A stretch of DNA of 64,000 nucleotides. Source: Verrucomicrobiia bacterium (GTDB lineage Bacteria > Verrucomicrobiota > Verrucomicrobiia > Palsa-1439). A program made the translations under genes and the position numbers. Location of the stretch: contig JAJVHY010000004.1 of assembly GCA_022072455.1 (NCBI GenBank), positions 310,001 to 374,000 of the forward strand, written 5' to 3'. This document shows positions 18,020 through 28,500 of the stretch, piece by piece. A model generated the notes under the pieces. It had not been told where the DNA came from. It was given only the letters and a program-made list of their open reading frames with translations, and searched no databases. How positions within the stretch are numbered: position 1 is the stretch's first letter; every line of letters begins with the position of its first letter.

Positions 18020-20622
18020 GGCATCCCCGCATAAACATCCATGACGCCGTGGAACCGGAGGTAGATCCCCACGGCGTCAAAGATCACAATTGACGCGATG
18101 CACGCGAGGAACATGCCGACACAGAACGGCACCAGCCCGCGGCGAATACTTTGCGCGCCGCCCAGCCGCAGCAGCACGACGCGCAGTAACCACGCCAGAA
18201 AGAGGACAAACCACGCACCGCGCATGAAGTGGCTCGATGCCAGCACGTAGCCGATCGGGTGCAACGGGAACCACATGAAATTCGCCCGCAGCGTCGCGAG
18301 CACCAGAGTGATGAGGATGCCGAGGCCGAGGCCCTTGGCGTTTGGATTTTGCAGGAAGTTCAGCGCTTGTGCTTCCGGCGGGACCGCGAGCGTCCCGCCG
18401 GCAAAAGCGCGGTCGGCGTTTTGCGCGCCGGCGCGAAACTCCCCGAAGTACCAATTCTGTTCGTAGGGCCACATCTGTTTGAAACTGCTCGCGCCAAACC
18501 CATACGCCCAGCCCAACATGACAAACCCACCGATGAGCAGTCCGCCCAGCAACCCGAGGGTCAGCCCCGCGCCGACATCTTGGGGCCGGACCCGGAAGTG
18601 CCGGCCGAGTTCCATCATCTCAACTTGGGCCGGGGCGATCAGCAGGAAAACGGAAGTACACATGAAGCCTGCCGCGATCGCGGCGACCAGCATGCCGGTT
18701 GATTGGAACAGTGCAAAGCCGCCGACTGCGGCGACGAATTGCATGCCGTAATACGGGGTCAGATAGCCGAAGGGCGCGCCGCATTCCGCGCGAATCTTGC
18801 TCGCCGCAAACCCACAGACAAGCATGTAACCGAAAAACAGCAGGCTCGCGCCGGCCCCCATCTGGGTCCAAAGGCCCCACGCCACGAAAATACCAAGCGA
18901 GGCGACCACCATCAACAGCGCGGTCCGGTACGAGACGAGTTCCGTGGATTCGTCCGGGGTCGCTTTGGCCCGGCCGAACGCAATGCGTATGACCTTCGCC
19001 AAGTGGTGCCGGCCGACAAACAGCGCCAGCCCAGCGTAGGCAATGAATCCGCCCATTGCCTGTTGGAATTCCCACGGGTAACCGGGAAACCGGGTCCAGT
19101 TGAACGCCGTCCCGCCCAGTCGCCACAACTGGAAGATCAGAAAGCTGGCCCAGAGTGAAAAAAGGATGTCCGTCTCAATCAACAGCGCGATTGCCAGCAA
19201 ACAGAACGGCAACGTGCTGATGTTGACGATTTCGAGGTAGGACTTCAGCACCGGGCTGGTCACAAACGAGCTGAGTTGTGTGTCCCAGATTGGGGCCGGC
19301 ACGCTCGGATTATAGAAATTGATGCCTTTCAACAAGACCAACGGCAGCGTCACCGCGAAGCCCACCCACATGATTTTGTTACGGAAAATCGCCAGCCGCC
19401 CTTCGCTCGTCGTAAACAGATACTTCGGCAGGATCGTCAGCGGATAGGTGAAGCGCTCGTTCTCGACCCATTGTTTGCGCATCAACACATTCAACCCAAG
19501 AAACCCGAGGAACAGCCCGCCGATCAACAGTCCCCACGCCAGCAGTGGCCGAGTCCATTGCGCGATCGGAATATAACCGGTCAGCAGATATTTCAGCCCC
19601 GCCAAGCTAAACATGTTTGTCGGTCGCACGATCGTGAAATTCCGCTCGTGCGCATCGAGCGTGGCGAGGTTCTGTTCCCGCACGACCTTCCGCCCGGCAA
19701 ACGCGCCCGCGACCGCCTCGACGTTGAAGAACTGCCAGTCGAGCGTCGCCACCTGCCCGGCGCCGGCCAACTCGACCTTCAGCGTCAACTTCTCGCGCAA
19801 CGTGGCCGGGATCGTTACCGGGTTGACCCCCACCCGGCGCATCCCGCCCGGCAAAGCAAACGTCGGCTGCGTTTCTTCCGTATTGACGAGCAACGGGGTG
19901 GCCGGGTTGTCGTCCGCCTGCATCAGCACACTGTACGCCGACCCCTTGGTCAACCCGCTGGCCTTGACGAGCACCGCAAAGAGAAAAGTCTCCCCCGGTA
20001 TCAGCACTTCGCGACCGCGCGCATCGTACCGGTGAATCGTGACCGCCAGTGTCGCGCGTTCGGCGGCGTTGTCGGTATTGCGCAGAACCGGCACTTTCCA
20101 CCGCCGGTTCTTCCAATCCAGTTCAGTCCAACCAAGTTGTTGGGGAGCCGACGCCGTGAAGTCAGCCAGTTCATTCTCGAACCGGCCATTCGCGATCAAG
20201 TTGTCGCCGTGCGGCCAGAGCATGGGCGGCAAGCTTTCGTACGATTTGAAATCCTGATGATGCGGGATGGAGGTCACCAAGCCGAAGATCCGGTGCCAGA
20301 GGCCCTGCGTCATCAGCGGCGCGGACAGGATGAGTGCCGAGTAAATCACCACCAGTTCGGCGGTCACGAGGCGGAATGACTTGCGGACTTTGTAGAGCAA
20401 GCCGCCAATGATCAGGAGCGCCCAGATCACGCCGACGGCACTGTTCGGCGGCGAATTCTCCGCCAGTGGTCCGCCCGCGCAATATAACTCCTCATACTCG
20501 ATCCAAATCCCCATCACGAACATCGCCACAATCGCAATGACGACCGACCGCAGTGTTACCCCCCGTTGGCCTCCACCGGTATCCGTTGGATCCAGTTGAT
20601 TGGTGGAAGGTGTTTCGGACAT
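18016..20622 (-). CDS. OPT-like (DUF6785-type) transporter with extracytoplasmic jelly-roll-like insert
   Basis: An 868-residue membrane protein with about 14 hydrophobic helices. After three N-terminal TMs, residues 125-335 form a long hydrophilic insert. It opens with DNLIANGRFENE (140-151), very like the NGdFE start of CBM4/9/16-type carbohydrate-binding jelly rolls, and runs through beta-rich segments to LDWQFFNVEAVAG. The remaining helices resemble OPT-like DUF6785/DUF6784 proteins (KIRAECGAPFGYLTPYYGMQ, then NFMWFPLHPIGYVLASSH). Its stop overlaps the start of the FtsX-like gene by ATGA. A carbohydrate-sensing or uptake function is inferred from the insert and the neighbouring fucosidases. 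The 91-bp gap before it (20623-20713) has no clear terminator or promoter. Confidence 0.78.
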   Translation of the reverse strand: MSETPSTNQLDPTDTGGGQRGVTLRSVVIAIVAMFVMGIWIEYEELYCAGGPLAENSPPNSAVGVIWALLIIGGLLYKVRKSFRLVTAELVVIYSALILSAPLMTQGLWHRIFGLVTSIPHHQDFKSYESLPPMLWPHGDNLIANGRFENELADFTASAPQQLGWTELDWKNRRWKVPVLRNTDNAAERATLAVTIHRYDARGREVLIPGETFLFAVLVKASGLTKGSAYSVLMQADDNPATPLLVNTEETQPTFALPGGMRRVGVNPVTIPATLREKLTLKVELAGAGQVATLDWQFFNVEAVAGAFAGRKVVREQNLATLDAHERNFTIVRPTNMFSLAGLKYLLTGYIPIAQWTRPLLAWGLLIGGLFLGFLGLNVLMRKQWVENERFTYPLTILPKYLFTTSEGRLAIFRNKIMWVGFAVTLPLVLLKGINFYNPSVPAPIWDTQLSSFVTSPVLKSYLEIVNISTLPFCLLAIALLIETDILFSLWASFLIFQLWRLGGTAFNWTRFPGYPWEFQQAMGGFIAYAGLALFVGRHHLAKVIRIAFGRAKATPDESTELVSYRTALLMVVASLGIFVAWGLWTQMGAGASLLFFGYMLVCGFAASKIRAECGAPFGYLTPYYGMQFVAAVGGFALFQSTGMLVAAIAAGFMCTSVFLLIAPAQVEMMELGRHFRVRPQDVGAGLTLGLLGGLLIGGFVMLGWAYGFGASSFKQMWPYEQNWYFGEFRAGAQNADRAFAGGTLAVPPEAQALNFLQNPNAKGLGLGILITLVLATLRANFMWFPLHPIGYVLASSHFMRGAWFVLFLAWLLRVVLLRLGGAQSIRRGLVPFCVGMFLACIASIVIFDAVGIYLRFHGVMDVYAGMP

Positions 20623-20713
20623 TGAATCGAAGCCGTTCTAAATGCTGACTGACTGATCAACGGATGTCCGACGCGGGATGTCGCGGGCGATGGTCGTGGA
20701 TTGACATCGTGGA

Positions 20714-21694
20714 TTACCGGAGTGCAATTCCAGATTTCTCCAGGCGGTTGAGATTGCGGCGCAAGCGCAGGAGCGCGTCCCGGTAACGCTTGGGAATCAA
20801 TCCGTGCCGGTCAGGGCCGACGTCAAGCAGCAGATTGGCGCCGCGACTGCGAGCGACGAGATACATCCCGAGCAACTCGGCGTCGCTGCGGGGTTGATCA
20901 CTCTCCACGTAGAACCATTCCTTGCCAATCGGCTCACAGACTTCGCCGGGTAGATAGAACTTTTTGCCTTCGATTTCGCGCCAGGGCTGGTGTTTCGTGT
21001 GACTGTTGGGCAGAAACCGTTCGATGGCGATCAAGTCGGTCGGCCAAGCGTAGGCGACGTTGAACTGCGAACCATCGCCAATGCCGTGGTTCATCATGAT
21101 CACCGCGTCCGGCTGCCAGCGGGCGATTTGCGCGTAGAGCTTGTTCCGGTAATCGCGCGGCAGAACACCGGGAATATCGATCCACACTTCGCCGATGACG
21201 CCGTATTGCGTCAGCAGTTCTTCCAGTTGTCGCCACTGAAACTCCCGGTATTCCTCAGTGGTGTACGCCTCACCCCAGTTGGTGTAGCTGGGTGTGAGCG
21301 ATCCAAACCGGTTGTGATTATCCCACGAGCAATAGTAGAACCCCGGCATGACACCGCGTTTGGCGCAGGCGGTCACGAACGCCGCGACGACGTCGGTTTT
21401 GTTGCCACTGGTGCCGACATGGTAGTCGTTGCATCGGGTCGGCCAGAGACAATGACCGGCGACGTGTTTGGTGGTGAGCACGGCGTATTTCATTCCAGCA
21501 TCGCGCGCGACACTGATCCATTGATCCACGTCGAGTTTGTCGGGCGCGTACAACGTCGATGGCTTGGCCCCTTTCGATAGTTCGTAGCCATCGAACGTGC
21601 TAATCCCGAAATGAATGAACATTCCGTACCCCAAGGCTTCCCATGCTTTGAGTTGCCGGAGCGACAAACGTTGGTGTCCTTTATCAGTTGCCAT
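20714..21694 (-). CDS. GH29 alpha-L-fucosidase (short, intracellular)
   Basis: A 326-residue GH29 catalytic TIM barrel without a signal peptide or C-terminal beta domain. Motifs: GYGMFIHFGIST near the N terminus, GMKYAVLTTKHVAGHCLW, and GEVWIDIPG with Asp173 at the position of the GH29 nucleophile. The end GANLLLDVGPDRHGLIPKR is also typical (LLLNIGP-type). It is shorter than most GH29 enzymes (about 450-600), so it is a stripped-down catalytic domain. The start ATG 21694 has a good Shine-Dalgarno (AGGAG, 6 bases upstream) and overlaps the preceding gene by 11 bp. It probably cleaves fucose from imported oligosaccharides. Confidence 0.87.
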   Translation of the reverse strand: MATDKGHQRLSLRQLKAWEALGYGMFIHFGISTFDGYELSKGAKPSTLYAPDKLDVDQWISVARDAGMKYAVLTTKHVAGHCLWPTRCNDYHVGTSGNKTDVVAAFVTACAKRGVMPGFYYCSWDNHNRFGSLTPSYTNWGEAYTTEEYREFQWRQLEELLTQYGVIGEVWIDIPGVLPRDYRNKLYAQIARWQPDAVIMMNHGIGDGSQFNVAYAWPTDLIAIERFLPNSHTKHQPWREIEGKKFYLPGEVCEPIGKEWFYVESDQPRSDAELLGMYLVARSRGANLLLDVGPDRHGLIPKRYRDALLRLRRNLNRLEKSGIALR

Positions 21695-23279
21695 TGGATG
21701 CTCCTATCGCCAAGGCGGCCACCGCCGGGAGCTTGGACTGCCGTAAGATGGCGGCCACTTCCGCCGGTAGCGCTTGGTCATTGTTGAATGCCTGTCCGAA
21801 AACAGCGAACGCCAGCGGGACGATCCACCGGTCTTCTTCCGCCGCCACCCGTTTCGCCACCGCCGGCCAGACCGACTTGGGTAATCGCTCCAGCCCGATC
21901 GTCAACCGCGCGTGGGCGGCAACCAGCCGTGAACGCTGCACCGCGGAGTCGGCGGGCTTTGCGCCGGCACCCCGAATTTTCAGCGCGGCGAGGGTATACA
22001 AATTCTGCATCCACGAATCCACCACCGGTCCCGCGGCCCCAGCATCACCACAGCGGAGCGCGGCAATCAGAGCGCTCTCCCGTCGTTCATCCGCTTCCGT
22101 GAAACTTTCGTTGAACTCGCCCGGCGCCAAGACGCGGGCCGGGTTCTGCCGGACAATTTCGTGTAGAACGCCCAGCGCCGCGGGATCGCCCAGCCAACCC
22201 AAACCATCCACCGCGGCCAGTTGTACCGCCTGGAACTTCTCGATTGCCGCCTTGGTGGCCGTGGGATTCAGATCCGGATCAACGCCGGATGATTTGTGCT
22301 CCAACGCATCCGCCAATAAATCATCCAGACTCTGTTTGGGCGGGGCGGTGACACCTTTTGTGAACGCCATCCGCAACTGTTCCTTCGCCCCACTGACCCG
22401 ACTCAAACCGAGCAATCGCAAACCCAGTGCGACTTTTTCCAGTCGGCCCGAGTCGATCAACGCTTTGGCCACCACGGCAAAATCCTGATCAGCGACCGGC
22501 GCCGCAGCTTCCAAGAGTTGCTCAACGGCGTTTGTGCCGGTCGTTGCCGCTTGCAGTTGCGCCAACACCGCGGCTTTCCCTGGCCGCGCGCGGGCTGACG
22601 GCGCGAGCCACGTCATGGCCTGCGCCAACACCGCCGGCCATTGACTCCACTCCCAAAACGCCAGCCGGCCGGCCGGCGGATCACCCATGACACTGCCGGC
22701 AAACACCGCCACCCGGCCCTGACCAAACGTCCCGGTCACCAAGAGTGGTTGCTCGTCCGCCGTCAGCACCACGGTCGCTCCGGGCTTGGTTCGAATGTTG
22801 TGCCGCCAGAACACGTGCGGTTGTGCATCCCCTTTGACCGGCGTGAGCCGCGCGCCGGTAGGAATCGCGACGAGATTCGGGTCGGCTGAAAATTCCACGG
22901 GGGCGATCTCTTCCAGTTCCGTGCCGTGGTATTCACCGCCAAACGCATAATAGCCGCCCAGCATCAGCACGGCACCGCCTTGCGCAACATACCATTTCAA
23001 CAACGCCCGCCCTTCCGCACTCAGCGACTGCCCGTTGATGTTGGCCAGAATGACCAGGTCATACCGCGCCATCTCCTCGGCGGTGCTGGGAAACGGGCCG
23101 GAGACACTGTTGGGTGAGTGCCAAACATTGACGCTCCGCACACCACCGAGCGCGGCGAATGCAGAATCACACTGATAGAGCTCGTACCACAGCCCGCGCA
23201 CGGCGAGAACGCGGCGCGGTTCAGCTTGCGATTGGCCACTCAGCCACAATGTGAGCAACACCATCACCAGGGTTCTCAT
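21684..23279 (-). CDS. Secreted protein with GATase1/ThuA-like domain and helical repeats
   Basis: A 531-residue protein with a clear signal peptide (MRTLVMVLLTLWLSGQSQA). Residues 20-230 resemble a class-I glutamine amidotransferase-like Rossmann domain (DLVILANINGQSLSAEGR, then GGAVLMLGGYYAFGGEYHG), a fold often found in secreted proteins of Planctomycetes and Verrucomicrobia with no amidotransferase activity. No catalytic Cys-His-Glu set is obvious. Residues 240-531 are alpha-helical with HEAT-like character (LGVLHEIVRQNP, ESALIAALRCGDAGAAG). It may be a periplasmic binding or scaffold protein. Its start overlaps the upstream gene stop by ATGA, and its stop overlaps the GH29 gene. Confidence 0.6.
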   Translation of the reverse strand: MRTLVMVLLTLWLSGQSQAEPRRVLAVRGLWYELYQCDSAFAALGGVRSVNVWHSPNSVSGPFPSTAEEMARYDLVILANINGQSLSAEGRALLKWYVAQGGAVLMLGGYYAFGGEYHGTELEEIAPVEFSADPNLVAIPTGARLTPVKGDAQPHVFWRHNIRTKPGATVVLTADEQPLLVTGTFGQGRVAVFAGSVMGDPPAGRLAFWEWSQWPAVLAQAMTWLAPSARARPGKAAVLAQLQAATTGTNAVEQLLEAAAPVADQDFAVVAKALIDSGRLEKVALGLRLLGLSRVSGAKEQLRMAFTKGVTAPPKQSLDDLLADALEHKSSGVDPDLNPTATKAAIEKFQAVQLAAVDGLGWLGDPAALGVLHEIVRQNPARVLAPGEFNESFTEADERRESALIAALRCGDAGAAGPVVDSWMQNLYTLAALKIRGAGAKPADSAVQRSRLVAAHARLTIGLERLPKSVWPAVAKRVAAEEDRWIVPLAFAVFGQAFNNDQALPAEVAAILRQSKLPAVAALAIGASNGN

Positions 23280-25534
23280 GGGAGTGCCTCCCGCGAAGTG
23301 TAGTCAATGACGATGGTTTGAAAGAATCGCAATTCCGGCAACCGAACCGTGACGGTACCGTTCGTCGTCTTGTCGCTGAGCCGTTCGTGACGTGATTCTG
23401 GTAACGGACACAGACTCCACGAACCCGTGACCTGCGCATCGGCGGGTAAGTGAACGGTTACCGGCAAGTCGCGGATGAGCGGCGGCGTCTGCAGCGCATG
23501 GTTGCTGTAAAACTTGTAGTCTGCCGGAATATTGAGCAGATGGATGACGATCCGGCGTTGATCCCCGCCCCGATTGAGTTTCCGCACCAGCGGTTGCCAG
23601 CATAAGAACGGCGCCGGATTCATCCCGCCAAACGTCACCACTTGCTCCGGTTGGCTGACCGGCCGCATCCGGTTATCCCAGATAAACTCGGCATACCGGA
23701 GCGCGTGGCGTTGGTGTTGGCCGAGATCGCTTTCGAGCGCGCGGTAGTATGGGTGCGAGCCGGTGGCTAACATGACCGCGGACACATACACGGCGTCCAA
23801 GGCGGTGGCGACCGTAGCCGGTGTCTTTTCCGGCACGGCGTGGCCGGTGTAGAGCGGACCGAGATGGCCGTTGTGCGGCCAGACCAGATCGCGCCAGTGA
23901 ATCAAGGCCTGCGCATAACTTTGCAGCGATGGACTGCGCTCCTGGCGAATGTCCTCGGCCATGACCATCCCCCCACCGCTACACATGATGTCGAGCGCGC
24001 CGACCCGATGATCCGCCTCGATCAATGAGTTATAACCGAATTGGAAGCCGGGCACTTCGCGCTCGACGAGTTCGCGGGTTAACTTTGTCGCCTTCTTCGT
24101 CCATTCGTTGCTGAAATAGGAATCGTACCGGACCCCGTCCCAACCAAACTGCCGGTGGCTCGCCACCAACTGCGCCGCATGATACCGGATCGCCGCCAGG
24201 CTGTTCGTGTCGTCTTGGACCAAGTTCGTATAGTACCAGGCATGGGGCGGGGGAATCTTCTTGGCGTACATGCCCGGCCAGTAATCGAGCACTTCGGTGT
24301 AGAACCCGCCGTTGGCAATCCACTCCGGATGCCGGCGCATGGTCTCGAACCCGACTGCGCCATCCGTGCCCCAGAGATTGGCGTACACCGTCGCGGCCAT
24401 GCCGCACCGGTGCGCAGCGTCAATCAGGTTCTTGGTGCCGCTGATCGAATGCGTGTATTGCGTCTGCCCGCCGAAGAAATCTTCCCGCTGCGGTGTGAAT
24501 CCGCTGAAGTCGCATTCCGCCCAGAAGAAACATTCGAAGCCGGTAAAGCCCTGCGCCCGCCACTGGCGGATCTGCGCCTCCGCGTGGGCCGGATCTTTGA
24601 AGGTCAACCCGCGATTGTCGGCCTGACCGGCCAGGAGCGCGACCTGCCAGAAATTGGTGGCCACCGCAAACACCGCCGACTGTCCCGACTCACGCCCGTC
24701 CGGCAGCCGCGTCTGGGCCCGGATTTCTGCGCCCCAATACATCTCGCGCAGAATCAGCGGGCCGCGCCAACTGTTCGACCCACCCGCCGGCACATCGAGC
24801 GCCGTTGTCGCCAAGACCTGCGCCGCCGCCAAACCGTGCCGGCACTCGACCGTAAGTTCAGCGCGCACCGGCACCGCCCCCAGATTCCGCACCACGACGT
24901 CAACGGTGCCGGTCTGACCGGGTTGGTAGACAACCCGGTCGGTTTGCACCGAAGTCACCACCAGCGGCGACAACAGCTCAATGTACGGTTCTTGTCCCAA
25001 CAACCGTTTTGAGCGGGTGCGCGCCGTGGTCAGCGGCACCAAATCCCCTTCCCCCTCCAGTTGCGTTTCGTCCTCCGGGACGAGACTGTCGTCAATGGTC
25101 GGCGGGACCTGCGTCTGGTTGCGGTGGCGTTGGCTTTTCCGGCTCTGAAAACTCCACGTCACTTTGACCGGCACTTTCCCCGGTTGCGAGACGACAAAAT
25201 CCACAGGAACATCTGTGAAGACATCTGGTTCAGCGAACTGCAACCGTCCCACCGTCCGAGTCTGCGCCCCAGCTTGAATCACAATTTCAACCCCGCTGAT
25301 CGACGCGTCCCCAAACGGCGCCAGCGCCAGCGGCACATGCAACCGGTAGCGGCCGACGGCCAACGCTTCCCGGCTCCTGCCGCGCAGGAGCAGGCCGGAC
25401 TCCTGCTGGAGATCGCCCACAAAGCACTCCGTCGCCGAGGCCGGCGCGGTTTTCGCGACGGCAATCTCAAGTTCCCGCGCCAAAACCACCGACCGGGACA
25501 AGGCCAGCGCGACGAATATCAGGATGATCTTCAC
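23276..25534 (-). CDS. Secreted TIM-barrel glycoside hydrolase-like protein
   Basis: A 752-residue exported protein (signal peptide MKIILIFVALALSRSVVLA). Residues 20-290 are beta-sandwich domains (GTVDVVVRNLGAVPVRAELT). Residues 300-640 look like an alpha-amylase/GH66-like TIM barrel: GFTGFECFFWAECDFSGF, GMAATVYANLWGTDGAV, and FGWDGVRYDSYFSNEW, where DGVRYDS resembles the strand-4 nucleophile segment. MVMAEDIRQERS later supplies a possible acid (Glu). A C-terminal beta domain follows. The exact family is not recognised, so the substrate is unknown; action on extracellular or periplasmic glycan is likely. Only 6 bases separate it from the upstream gene. Confidence 0.62.
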   Translation of the reverse strand: MKIILIFVALALSRSVVLARELEIAVAKTAPASATECFVGDLQQESGLLLRGRSREALAVGRYRLHVPLALAPFGDASISGVEIVIQAGAQTRTVGRLQFAEPDVFTDVPVDFVVSQPGKVPVKVTWSFQSRKSQRHRNQTQVPPTIDDSLVPEDETQLEGEGDLVPLTTARTRSKRLLGQEPYIELLSPLVVTSVQTDRVVYQPGQTGTVDVVVRNLGAVPVRAELTVECRHGLAAAQVLATTALDVPAGGSNSWRGPLILREMYWGAEIRAQTRLPDGRESGQSAVFAVATNFWQVALLAGQADNRGLTFKDPAHAEAQIRQWRAQGFTGFECFFWAECDFSGFTPQREDFFGGQTQYTHSISGTKNLIDAAHRCGMAATVYANLWGTDGAVGFETMRRHPEWIANGGFYTEVLDYWPGMYAKKIPPPHAWYYTNLVQDDTNSLAAIRYHAAQLVASHRQFGWDGVRYDSYFSNEWTKKATKLTRELVEREVPGFQFGYNSLIEADHRVGALDIMCSGGGMVMAEDIRQERSPSLQSYAQALIHWRDLVWPHNGHLGPLYTGHAVPEKTPATVATALDAVYVSAVMLATGSHPYYRALESDLGQHQRHALRYAEFIWDNRMRPVSQPEQVVTFGGMNPAPFLCWQPLVRKLNRGGDQRRIVIHLLNIPADYKFYSNHALQTPPLIRDLPVTVHLPADAQVTGSWSLCPLPESRHERLSDKTTNGTVTVRLPELRFFQTIVIDYTSREALP

Positions 25535-25540
25535 GATTGC

Positions 25541-28500
25541 TTATTTCAGACTTGCCCGGTCCGGCACAGGAGGCAGACCCGGGTAGGTCCATTCGGAGAT
25601 CTCAACCTGATGCCTCCCCTCGGTCACGCCAAAGGCCATGGCAAACTGTGGCGTGGCAGTTCCCTTGTTGATCGTATGGTCGTCTGCAAACCCAGCATAC
25701 CAACGGACCCCGTCCAAGCAATACATGGGCCGGACAATCTTTTCGGGCCAAGTGCAGACCAGTGTCCGAGTCACGCCGTCCACTGTTCCCTTGATGCCGT
25801 GGGCGGTGAAAGTCAAATCGAACGGGCCGACCCCGCGCACGCCCACGTTTCCGACCGTGAGCCGGCAGTACGTGCGGTCCAGCGCAACCAAGCGAATCCC
25901 CGTGGGGCTGATCTGCACCGCCGCCCGTCGCGCTTCGATGGCGATGTTCCCGTCCTGCAGGGTGATGGGGGTGGCGCCAGCCGCCTCAACCAGGTATTCA
26001 GAGACATTTCCCTCGACTGCTTTGCGGACGCCGTTCACAAGGGGTTGATGGTCCTTCAGCGTCGGGGTGTAGTTGATCTTCAACGGCACAACCGCCGCTT
26101 TGACGACGGCTTTTTTCAAGTTCGCCAGCGCAATGGTTTGCTCAATCGGGGCGACGCCTTCGATCACGTGCCCTTGATAGCCGACCTTGCCCGATCCGCC
26201 GACCAGCGCCAGTGTCACCGTGTCTTTTCCAACCCGCACGGTTCCGGCGCAGCCTTCGAAGGCCACGTCCTCGGCGGCGAAGGCAAACGGCGAAGAAGAC
26301 AGGAACACGTAGTCGGTCTGTTCGCTGGTTTTGATCTTCGCCGCTCCCGGTTTCAAAGAAATAACTTCCGGTGGCCTTTCGCCTTCGGCCTGAGGATACG
26401 CAACCCAGAAGTAGTCTTCGCCCGGTCTCTTGCCAAGGCGGAGAATCACGTGTTGCTCGGTAACTCCGACCGGCTTGGCGTTCGTGATCGCCGATCCGTC
26501 GCCGTTTCTCCAGTTACGAGAAACGGATTGGTTGTTGCGGAAGTAGCCGGGGCTCTTGCCCCCACCGTAGGCGTGGATATGCATGTTCTGCTCCACCATG
26601 TCCACCTGAAGCGGTTCTTTCTGGGCGAAAACAACTGCCAGTTTGGTCGGCCATTCCGTATCGACCATGATGCGCGCCCCCTCGAGGCGGACATCCGTCT
26701 TGCGCCCGAGCAGGTCGAGGTTAAACCAACTGGCCAACTGCGTGTCGCCATAAGGGCGCACACTGTCGCGGAAAACGAAATAGTTCGGGCCTTTCGGATT
26801 GGCGCTCTTCAGGAAGAGCACTTGGCGATCCCAATCGAACGGTCCCGGTTTCTGTTCGATCCCGGCAGCCAACGGCCGCGCGTTGCCGGTTCCGACAGGG
26901 GGAATTCCCTGGGCTTGGAGGAACTCACGTTTGCCGCCGGGACTGAAGTACCAGTCCGGGTATCCGACGGAGGACCAAGCGTAATCCACCGTTTTTCCGA
27001 ACGCATGGTCCAAGATGTTGGCGTCGGTCCAGGAGTGGGGCATCCGGTTGGCAGGACTCCCGAACCGCAGGAGATTGCACATATCGAACTCCTTGCTGCC
27101 ACTGCCGCCGTACTGGAAGGGCTGATAGGGCACCAGCATCGCCCCTTTGCTCATCAGAACGAAGTGGCCTTGGTCCTCGGGCCAGTGACTCCAATTGTAG
27201 CCGCTGCGCAGAAAAAGGTACGTCTCCTCCGGGCCTTGGTGCGCCCGGAAAATAATGCCGACTCCCGGATAAATTTCGCTTTTCAGAGCCGGTTCCTTCG
27301 GCTGGATCCAAGGCCGTTCCAGAGCCACATTGATGTCATTGTCGCCGGTTCCGTTTGCCAGCCAAGCCCAGCGCAGGTTGGCGGCGAGTTCCGGATATTT
27401 TTCCGCCAGCACGCCGGACGCCTCCATGAAATGTCCACTGCGGGAGGGTGGACTGTTGGCCATGCCCGGTACCATCCGCACCTGCCAGCGGCTGTCATAC
27501 GGCGTCAGCAGATTCATGTAGTATGACCAGTCCTGGCGATTATACTCCTGAAGCCGGTCGGTTCCCGGTGCCGCCGCCGCCTGCAACCCCATGATGCCGT
27601 TGTTGAGGCGTGCATAACCGTGCATGTGATACGCGCCGCCATACTCGAACCAGCCCCCCCCGGGCGCCATATTGACGCCGGTCTTGTACTGTAAATACTC
27701 GTCCGCATGCATCAGCCACTTCGCGTACATCGGATGGTCTGGCAGCAGGGCGATGTAGGTGCTCATGCCGGATGACACCGCCACCCCCATATTGGGCGGA
27801 CCGGTATGCGAGCCATTGGCGTAACTGATGACATCGCCCTCCATATAGAGGTACGCCGCCAAGGCCAGTTTGGACCGGATATACCGGCGATCTTCGTCCC
27901 TCAAGCCGGGCCAGGCTAGGATATCATCGGCCAAGCCGGCCTTGATATAAGCGCCCATCCCCATGGCATGGTGGCCGACGGTGGGCGTACTGACCATGTA
28001 CTGGACCTGCCCATCCAATTGGCGACGGACATCTTTCATGCGGGTTGCCGCCACCTGATCGTCGCCTGTGGCCAGATACCCTTTTCGCAACTCAGCTGCG
28101 AGCGGGGACTGCCCGGCCGTCTTCCTCAGCGCTTCGATCTGGTCCGGCTTCAGGAAGACGCGCGGATACGTTGGTTTCCCATCGGGCCACTCAAGAATAT
28201 AATCCTTATAGCGATCCAGACTGATCACACCGTACAGCAACCGCGCCAGGGCCAGCGGCCCGCGCACTTTGTTGTCACCGAGACGGGCGACTGCCGGGTG
28301 GGCAAGTAACAGTCCCCAAATACGTCTGCCATAGGTCGCCGGCAAATAGTTCTCATGTTCGAGTACAGAGAACGGTGCCGTTTCGGAAGTGACCTCACGC
28401 AACCACGAGGCATGCCGGAGCGTCATGGGCAGATGCAGACTGATCTGCTTGCTGTCGGGGGTGTGAACATCAATGCCGATCATCCGCCGCCAGTCTCCCT

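Noticed and set aside
25061-27526. 821-residue plus-strand ORF antisense to the heparinase-like and TIM-barrel genes
   Set aside because: Its translation is Arg/His/Pro-rich without domains, while the opposite strand encodes proteins with signal peptides and fold motifs. It is a GC-driven shadow frame.
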